Shown: positions 37,297-47,400 of the stretch, in pieces
How the letters are laid out: the number at the start of each line of letters is the position of its first letter
How positions within the stretch are numbered: the first letter of the stretch is position 1
NCBI RefSeq assembly: GCF_001039355.2
Contig: NW_019773736.1
Location: forward strand, 1,245,473-1,309,472
Reading direction: 5' to 3'
Length of the DNA stretch: 64,000 nucleotides
Origin: Lingula anatina
Lineage: Eukaryota > Brachiopoda > Lingulata > Lingulida > Lingulidae
Made by a program: the position numbers and the translations under genes
The notes under the pieces: model-generated
Told to the model about the DNA's origin: nothing
Databases searched by the model: none
The model's input: the letters and a program-made list of their open reading frames with translations, nothing else

Positions 37297-40200
37297 CACA
37301 CAACACCTTATAAAACTATGGCACAATATGTGCCAATACAATGAAATGACTCGTCAGCACTTCCCTTCTCTAGCTAGTAATTGACATTTAAAGCAGAAGC
37401 TTAGTTGATATATCTGATCTGACACCCCTTGCTTCATTTGAAGCTATGATGTCTATTAAGAACAGAATACGTCTCTTTTAATTTCCTCTTTACTCAGAGC
37501 AGGAGAAGTGATCCTGCATTCTTAGAACTTGGGGCCATTGTACATTGACGTTCCCTTGTGTCAAGCTGCAAGTTCTCAGAGATACGTTTCCTCCATTTGA
37601 CAGATGACAAAGCTGAGATTTAGCTCAGATTCAGAAACCTATGTTCACTAATCTTCTGTGTTTCCAGTTTTTTTGTGAACTGATAATAAGGCTTCCTGTG
37701 AGCAGAGGAGGCCATAATGTGAGAAGTTCATTTTCTTAGTCACGGTCTCCCTTTGATGTCATCTGAAAAATTATAGTGTAGGATTCGGCAGCAGATCAAG
37801 ATGCTGTTGGGGCCTGCAGCAACATCTGTAGACCTGGGCCCTGTAAAGCATAGCGTATGGCGAATAGCGATATCACATAGAGGCTACAAAGTATTACATG
37901 GGGTGTGTATAGGTGAATTATGGAATCGAGACGCTTGCGCTCAGTCACAATGCAAAATGCTTTCAAGTTATGGGGCCCAGAACTGATATAACTTGATTAT
38001 TGGTATTATAATCAGGGCTTTTCCCAGGATTGGGGATATTGGCCATTCAAAATGACCACCTGTAGTTTCCTACAAAAATTCAGGGAGTCCAAGCTGTTTG
38101 GTGATGCAGGAGGCTGTTCAAATGACGTCTGGACGGCTCACTGGGAAAATCCTTGATAATAAAATAAAGGAGAGTTTAAACTAGATTATGGGTTGGGGAT
38201 TATTTTAGGTTCATATATCACGAAAAAAGAGATTGTGGCTTATTTCTTCTTCACTGTACATCACTTCAGTAGCTTCAAGTAAAACAGTGAAGGTCATTAT
38301 ATTCATAACTATATCAATGTCCTCCCAAAAGTCATTGCAATATATGTGCATTGTATTTAATTCCCATATAGATCAGTACATATTATATAATAGGTACTGC
38401 ATTATTTGCTTTTTTATGATAGAGGCAGATATTTGCCCATGCACACAAATTCTTTTATATAGTTTTTCGTTTTTTCTAGTGTTGGTATATTGTTCACAAT
38501 ATGACACTGAATATAAATGTACACATTATTAATACTGTAACAGTGATGTTGGCAGTAGAGCTGCCAGGAATTAATTGCATTAGTTCATTTTCCCAGAGGC
38601 AGATGGCCCTGAACGTATTATCACAATTCATCAGAATCAAACAAATGCCAGCATACAATAATTTGAATTATTATGTAAAAGTCAAATTCCTACATTTTTC
38701 CATTATCATAATTCCAGTTTGCCTATGGCACTAGCTCTATTTCATTGTTTTATGATTATTGTTGTAATAAAAAATAATAATAATAATATTAAATAAAACT
38801 TATATCTTACATATGGCTCCAGTTCTGTGTTATAGTGTTAATTTTATTATTGTTATAATAATAATAATAATAATATTTACAGCTTGCCTATGGCTCCAGC
38901 TCTCCAGCGCTGTCCAACAGGGAGAGGTTTCCGACGTTTTTCCGCACCCATCCCTCAGCGACACTCCACAACCCAACGCGTGTGAAGTTGTTCCAGAAAT
39001 GGGGCTGGACCCGCATTGCAACCATACAACAGACGGAGGAAGTGTTCACTACGGTGGGTATTATGGAAATGACTGGAGCTTTTCAGAAGGGGAAAATTGT
39101 GAATTTAATGCTGACTGTATTTTTAGTCATAATTATATATATATATTATTTTTAACCAGAACATTCCTATTGAGTGGTAGAAACAAAATTGAAAAGCATG
39201 CTGCTCTTTAATTCTATTCTATATATTAAAAGTGCTGTATTGAAGTATAATTTTTTAATGATTCCAAAATTATGCATCTGAACAATTAAAAATCTTCCAC
39301 ATTGAAAGGATTAAGACATCAACTTATGCTGAAAGGTTGTGATAACAGATTATTCTCTTGTTGATCTTCCTATTTTCTTTTAATTGATCCTCAAAACGTG
39401 TTTCTGTGTTTTTAAAATAAAGAAATGCATGAAACCTCATGGCTATATGGCCAAGTAAAGAAAATGGTGATTTTAAAAACCTGTACGTTTGCCTGACATT
39501 TCTGACTTTGGTTGAGATTGCTGAAAAATAACTTTTAATGGCATATTAATGATTCTTTTGCAAGGAATTTTTTTAGCCAGCATAGATAGCTTAGAATGGT
39601 GTATTCATGATTTATTGTATAAAATTTATAGTGCAAAAGTAAAACATACACTCTGTGAAATTAGCTGACTTCTATGATTCCTAGGCTCATCAAGCAGAGA
39701 GGAAAAGATTGTCATGCTAAGAATTCTGATGCCTGATTAGCTATATAGCTGGTTAGAGTTTGCATGATGATATTAGTGTATGTCTCCACTGCCACATGCA
39801 TGTAGCATACTGAGAGATGACACAGGCTCCGTTAAAAAATTTACTTAAAGAGAATTTCAAACTAACCTGTTTAGGTATCTATCAGAAACTGAAAAGGGGA
39901 TTTTTTGTCCACTTTTTTAAGAACTGTTACAAAATGGTGTCTGCATACTCAGTAAAGTTCACTTCTGAGATAGCAGTAATTTTGTTTATTAAATTCATTG
40001 AGCAGCAAATTTGTTTGATAAGTTACAAGAAAAACACTTAAAGTGTGCAGACCTTTTCCAAGTCAGCTCAATATTTATTATTGATTAATAGATAAATTAA
40101 TTGATTAATTAATTAACCACAGCAAAATCTTTTGGGTTAAACATATGTAAGTTAGCCTATCTGACTTAGCCTAAAATTTTTATCATAATCTGTCTACAGA

Positions 40201-43200
40201 TTTTTTAGTCAGTCTGTTAACAAATAAAAACCAAAACAAAGGCAAAAGTGGAGGCAATAAGATCGGAAAAGAGAACTACCAGTCTTCAAAATGAAATTGT
40301 CTGACTGTAAAGTTCAGTTAAGTTGAATGAAGCCAAACTCATTAACTTAGTTGGTGGTTAAGGGATTGCATGTAGATGACATAAAAAAACAAGTTTATAG
40401 ATAATTATGCAGTACACTGATTGATTGTTTGTTCGAAAGTAGATGATAGCCTCATGAGTGTCTATGTTGAAATACACTTCAAGATCTTAGTTTTCTTTTT
40501 TTCTTGCAAACTTTAACTTTTACTCACTTGAGAGATTTCAGTTTTTATTGGACAACTTCATCAATCTCCGGTGAGTTAAAGGTTAGGTTTGTAAAAAGAT
40601 AAGGTCTTATACTGTTATTAAAATTGCTGGCACTAATGAGAAATTCTCAGAGGAATATGTATGTTTTCTTTGTGCTGAAGCAACTTTTATTCATAGTGGA
40701 ACAACTTCTCTTTGCATTAAGGCAGTTGCGTTTAAAACCATTACTTAAATTAGGAAAACATTTAAGATGGCAAATGTGTTTACTTGATATTTATCCAAGA
40801 ACAGTGTTTAGTCATTAAAACATTTTTTCTACTTCAATCTTAATTTGGTTTTTAAAGGATCTCTGCGTAGAAGTGAAAGTTATCCCACACATTGCTGAAT
40901 CATTCTTTGGGCTGACTCTATAATAATTATTGTTATTTTCTTCATCTGCTAAATTTTCTTTTGTGTGTCTGTGTATCTGTCATGGAAGGAAAGCATGCTT
41001 GAGTGTAGGCATAAGATCATTTAATGATTTTTCCTGGAAAGTTCAACAATTTTCCGTTTAACACCAACTTTTAATATATCTAATTCAAATCTGCTGAAAT
41101 AACAAGGTTTTGTATATCTCATAAACGCCTTTTTGGGGTGTAGATTTCTATTTTCAGAGTGCCACTAGTTCATGTAGGTGTGACATCCAATAATTCAAAA
41201 CATTATAAGCATTATTAGCTCTAGAATGGGAATCTGGTTATAATTCACTAATTTAATATGAATAAACTAAAGTAAAATAGGGTTAGTTTTAAATATAATC
41301 ACCCTGTTTTAAATGTAATCAGTTGTTTGCATTATGGATACACTGGTGTCATGGAAGGTTTACTCTGTTTCTAACCATGCCTTTATAGTCAAACGCTCAT
41401 TGTATGTCTTTAATTTTTTCTCGTCTTTGTTTGTTATTCTGGTATAATGATTTGCCTATTTGTCTGTCTGTATGAATGTAATGAATTTTGTTGCCTCTTC
41501 TTTTTCCCCAACATACATGTATAATAACCATGTTTTCTTTATTCTACTCAACACCAGGAGGAGTGTTAGACCCCATTTCCATAGATTTTAGATAGATCTA
41601 TCCCTGTGGGGAGTCTCACTAGATTACTGTCAGCTTAGCCGTCTTAAGCGTCTGCTCCGCCTACCAAAAGCTGTAAAGGGGTAATTAACTATGGTGCGCG
41701 CTTGGCTGACTGCAATTTAGCGTGAACCCCCAGGGAATTAGGTCGATCTAAATCTCTGGGAATACACCTTTAGTCCGTTAATCTGATTGCATTTGGCCAG
41801 AGCACCTGTGGAGTTAGTTTGCATTAGTATGGTCAACAAAATTCATTGTGAACAGTCTCCATGAAACTTCATGCATCACTCTCTTAGTTCTTACTGTATA
41901 GTAAGAAAATGAACTAATCCTGTTGTGGCTCCAGTAAAGGAAATGCATGTTATCCAGTTCATATTCAGACCCTTTCAATTTATTAATTCTTTTCAGACTG
42001 TGAAAGATTTGGAGGAAAGGGCCAGAAAAGCTGGAATAGAGATAGCCATCCGGCAAGACTTCCTTACCAACCCAGCCGTTGCTGTTAGAAATTTGAAGGT
42101 AAATTACAACACTGAAAGTACAGAGAGAATAATGCAGAGAGATCAAAGGATGAAATTTAAGTTTGAAAAAGATGAAAGAGTACTGGAAAGATAAAAGGGA
42201 GACCATATTTATTAATCACCAACCTTGGGCTCTGTTCACAATCAAGTTGAGTGGACCTGACTGAGCTGCGGCTCAAATATGGTGCGACCCACTTGAAAAC
42301 ATGCCACATAATCGCTGCAGGGAGAAATCATTATGCAGCATGCACAGCATGTTTCAAGTGCACGGCCCAGTTAGGTTGCAGCTCAACTTGGTTGTGAACA
42401 GAGCCTTACTTCAGCAGCAAAAGCAAACTGACAAAAGAGACATTGTGTCTTCTGTGTGTTCTGTGGTAAGTTAGGGTTCTCAGGGTGATCTGTCAGCTTG
42501 CCAGAGGTATACACAAGGTGGCTTCACCAGATAATGACAATAATTCCAGTAATCAGACTTGTTTTCACAGTGACATTTTTGGTCTGATGACTTTTTAAAA
42601 AACCAATTCATTTAGGAAATAGTTATTTTTTCCTGGGAGAGTCGCAGTGGTTAGTGAGATTGATGAGGAAATTAGAGCCACTGTGTAATGAAGGGAGCTG
42701 AATTCCCACTTGGTGTTTGGAGGATCTTGCTGTGACTAACAAACTGTCAGCATAAAACTTTCTTATTTCTTTCTGATTCATTTCAGAATCAAGCTTGATG
42801 TGAGAAAAGACACAGTATTATTATTGTTTTTACAGATTTCAGGCCTGTAGCCAGAGGGGGGGAGGGGGGGGGGGTAGAACAAACCATCCTTTTTGACAGA
42901 AAATGGTCTTTTCTGGGTAAAATTTGATATAGGTACCCCAAAGTTTCATGGTAAAAGGCCCACTTATCTTGAACCCCCTCCCCTTTGAAGTGTCTGTCCG
43001 AGGGCCTGGATTTTGACTGGGTCCACTCCCTCCCCTGGCTGGTCTTGTGTATTATAACCAGCCACTGCCTTGCAATAGTGATAAGCATTGTCCCTAAATC
43101 TATTTATGCCTGATTCAGTATTTCTTCCTTTCCCTTAAAAGTTTTAAATGTCTTACGTGCTTAGGGTGCACTTAAAATTGACAGTCATCGCAGAATAGAT

Positions 43201-44426
43201 GATTCAACAATGCTGAAAGCTATTGATCATTTCCCTCACATGTTACTTTGCTGTGCAATTGAATTTTTTTGGGGAGCTTGATGCCATTTGTTTTCCCACT
43301 CTACGGGCTTATTTCAAAACCAGTCAATTTTATTTTGTAACAGGCTTCAGTTTAAGCAACTTAAAGGTATTCTTTAATCTCAATTGAATCTATATTGTGC
43401 TTTGTTATGTTTATTTCAGAAACAGGACCCACGAATAATTGTTGGAGTGTTCTATGAAAATATGGCCAGGAGAGTGTTTTGCGAGGTAAAGATCACACAA
43501 CAGTTGTTTAATTCTCGATGTTTGCCCACATTTCTCTACCTTGCTCGCTTTAAGATAATTTTTGAAAAAAATCATTTTTGTATCTTGTACAGCTACATCC
43601 GTAGTGCTGTCATTGAAATATTTTATAGTTATTTCTATTATTATCATTTAAGGTCTACAAAGAAAAACTCTATGGTAAGAAGTATGTGTGGTTTCTAATT
43701 GGTTGGTACCCAGATAAGTGGTATCTGAAGCCAGACCCCAATGTGAATTGTACAGCTGAGCAACTGCGAGAGGCCTTGGAGGGACATTTCACAACAGAAG
43801 CCATGATGCTGAATCAGAACAAAACTGTTGTCAGTGATGCTGGAATTGTGAGTAGTCAATGAGTGTGTTTGATGTGACATCAGAAGGATTGTGCCATCAG
43901 AAGTAGAATGTGTTAGGTGTGACGTCAGTGTGTCAGCTGCTTCATTTTAGTTTTCAGTGTGCAAAGTGTTTCAAAATAAAAAGTGAGGTTAAACTTTGAC
44001 AAATTTTGAAAGTCCAATTGAATAATCCAGTTGAAAACAACTGTAACATTTTATCCTTTGTCTATTTCTATTGAAATTGTTCTAGATGTATTATTTAATT
44101 ATTTATTTCCTGATATCATCTTCAGAATTCAATTGATATTTTACAGAGAATCAAAGTTATCTAAACAAGGTTTGTAAAATGAGATATTTTCACGAAGGAT
44201 TATGAATTTGACTTAAGATTGTTGAAGTTTAGCTGGTGCACTGTTGTTTCAGACAGCTCAAGAGTTTGAAGACGAGCTGAAAAAGAGGATTGGAAAGGCT
44301 CCCTCTGACACAGAGGGTTATCCAGAGGCTCCCCTGGCTTATGACGCCATTTGGGCACTGGCTTTTGCCTTTAATAAGACAATACCAAGGTAACACATGG
44401 AACACACACGCATACATGCATGCATG

Positions 44427-44471
<45 letters not shown>

Positions 44472-47400
44472 GTGAATACACCCACACGCACGCGTGCGTA
44501 CACACGCACACACACACAGGTGCTGTTGGCTTATGATTTCAGGTGCATGCATGCACATACACATGTACTCACTTGTTTCCTTTGATTATAGAGCCTTGAA
44601 TAGATAGTTACAATACTTGACTCTTTTCCAAAAGATCACAATCCTTTGATCAGCTACAGCATCATGTGCTTTTATAGCTTAATATTAAAAGTCACTTGAC
44701 TACATATTCATTGCAACTTGAAATAGATGTTATCATTCACTATTTCAAGAAAGTAAATAGATACTATTTAATGACATTATATATAGCAAATAATATATTT
44801 ATTCAACGTACCTGGTATGATAGTAAAAATCTGTCTGATGTTTAATCTTCAATTTTGAAACAAAAAATGTGTTTCCTAACATTTTGGACAGTCAGCGAAT
44901 GGTTTTGTTCATCATAATGTCCATAGGCAACCAGTAGGTGGCAGCACAATATATGCTGATGTTGTTTGTTATCCAGGCTTGCTGCAAAGGGTCTGAAACT
45001 TGAAGATTTTGAGTATTCAAAAAGAGAAATAATGGAAGAGATTTACAATGCCATGAACTCTACTAACTTTCTTGGAGTCTCGGTAAGTGGAAGAATGAAT
45101 GCTGGTTGTTGTTTTCCAAAATCAACTTTGTACAGTACATTTCACAGGAACAAGTACTAGCTGTTGTTGGCTGACTTTCAGATGATGAGTACATTTTCAC
45201 GTAACAACTTGTCTATGGCCCAAGCATTAAGGGACTTAGTCTAATAGATTGTATTAGCTAGTTGTTTCATCATCAATGCTGAAAGAAAATTTGCAACAAA
45301 TTGTTTTTCTTTTCAAGTATCACTTCAGTGTACATAAAATCGTATCATGAATAATATCAGTAGCAGTGATTGGTTTTGTGGGGTAATCAGCTGTTTTACT
45401 GTCCTTTAACCAATGTGAACATTCCATTCCAGGGTCCAGTCTCTTTCACCTCTGAAGGTGACCGAATAGCATGGGTCCAGATAGAACAGATGGTTGGTAC
45501 GTAAAACAGGCTACAGAATTAGATGAAATTATGTATGAAAGAGCTTGAATTTCAAAATCGAACATAACTGGATAAAGTTTAAATTTCTTAAATTTGAACT
45601 CTCACCTGGTATTGACCTGTGCACAAAGCCCATTGTATTCTCCCTTGCAGGTGGTATCTACAATAAGACTGGTTTCTATGATTATGTAGCAGACAAGCTG
45701 ATCTGGTACAATATCGAACAATGGATTGGTGAGTCACAACTTTTGATTTCATGGCTGACATATGGACAAAAATTAGGAAAGGGACATTTTAGGGATATTT
45801 CTTGTCTTAATATTTAAAGAATCCTTATTCATTGTAACTTTATGTTCACATATCATAAAATGTAAGAAACCAGGTAAATAAGTTAAAGACAATGGATGCG
45901 GTGTTGTGCATTTAAAAAAATACCTCCACGTTTTTATATATATATTTTTTTTATACTAAAGGACGGGCATAGTTGACATTTGGCACTGACTTTGCTGTTA
46001 GGCCTAATGTATTATTGCATCATAATAACCTTTTATGTGCATCATTATTTTCTGCTTTTTGTCTGTACATTTCTGTCCATTTGACAGCTTTGCTGACTTA
46101 TTTTCAAAACTTTCAGATGGCCAGCCTCCTGCAGACAGGACACTATTGGAGCCCACACTCAGAGTGCTGTCAGTGGGGACGTATATCGCCATATCAGTGT
46201 TTGCTGCACTGGGGATCCTCGTGGGCGTCGGCTGCCTGCTGTTCAACTATAAACACAGACATCGTAGGTATGTGCACATGTAGAGCATTTAGAATGAAAC
46301 TGAAAATCAAAAACAAGCAAAGACAAGCAGAAGGAAGCAAAAGAAGAATATTTGATGACTTTTTTATTCTCTCTCTCAGTACCACAGTAACTGTTATCAG
46401 TCTCGTTTTTCAAATGCTCTAGTGGAAATTATTTAAAAGTCTCTGTGTGAGTTTTTGCGCTGTAATGAGTAATTCACCTATTGTCCACCAGATGGCATTG
46501 GTGTCCTGTTTTCTCCATTAGTTGCTGTGTCTTTCAGGTTGATCCGTATGTCCCACCCAGACGTGAACAACATCACTGTGATAGGCTGTATGATCTGCCT
46601 GTTTTGTGTCTTCCTACAAGGACTGGACGGACAGTTTATTCCACCTGAGGTTTTCCCTCAGATGTGCCAGGTAGGGATAATACTTTTTTATACTGGAAGG
46701 ATGCATTCATATACTCAATATACTTAATATGTAGCCTGAAACATGTAAGTTAAATTAGTCACAAAATCTTGTATTTGGAATCGATATAGGACCAGTTTAT
46801 CTCACATGTAAAACAGAGCAACAAAAGTACTTTTCAGTCTCTATAATACTATTTTAGCTGTGATCCTCTTGTCTGCAGGCTCTGCTGGAAGTTATCTTAG
46901 AGCTTCACCTTTGTTATAGGCCCATGAGCCACTGACTAAGCAAATTAGTCAGCAAAATGCTTTTTTACACTGGAACTGCGGTCAGTCTATAATAACTTGG
47001 CTAAAGAATTGTTGAATCTTCTTTATCCCCAGGCCAGACTGTGGCTACTGTCTATTGGCTTCCTTCTCGGCTATGGCTCCATGTTCTCCAAGATCTCTGC
47101 AGTTCACAGGTGGACCACCAGGGGGAAGAAAGAGGGAGAGGTGAGGACACTTTGTCCTTGACACATCACTTAATTGACATATCACTTTGTCACTAACAAA
47201 CTGGTTTATGACACATGTTACACACATCTCCAAATGATTTAATTCTTTTCTTCTTATCCTTATTTGATAGCTCAGTGTGTCTCAAAACAGTGCTGTAGTA
47301 TATAATGAGAAACTTTGAAGGCTTTATTTTATTAATTTGAACAACGTTTTTGACTTTACAAAACATAGATTGATATATTGGTACATTATCTGACCTTTTC

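Larger units (their letters stand above)
31939..38882. other. GABBR1 intron 2 (6.9 kb)
   Basis: Contains a short tandem repeat at its start, (AT)n, (CA)n, foldbacks, and copies of the next exon's beginning near its 3' end. No other gene supported. Confidence 0.6.
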
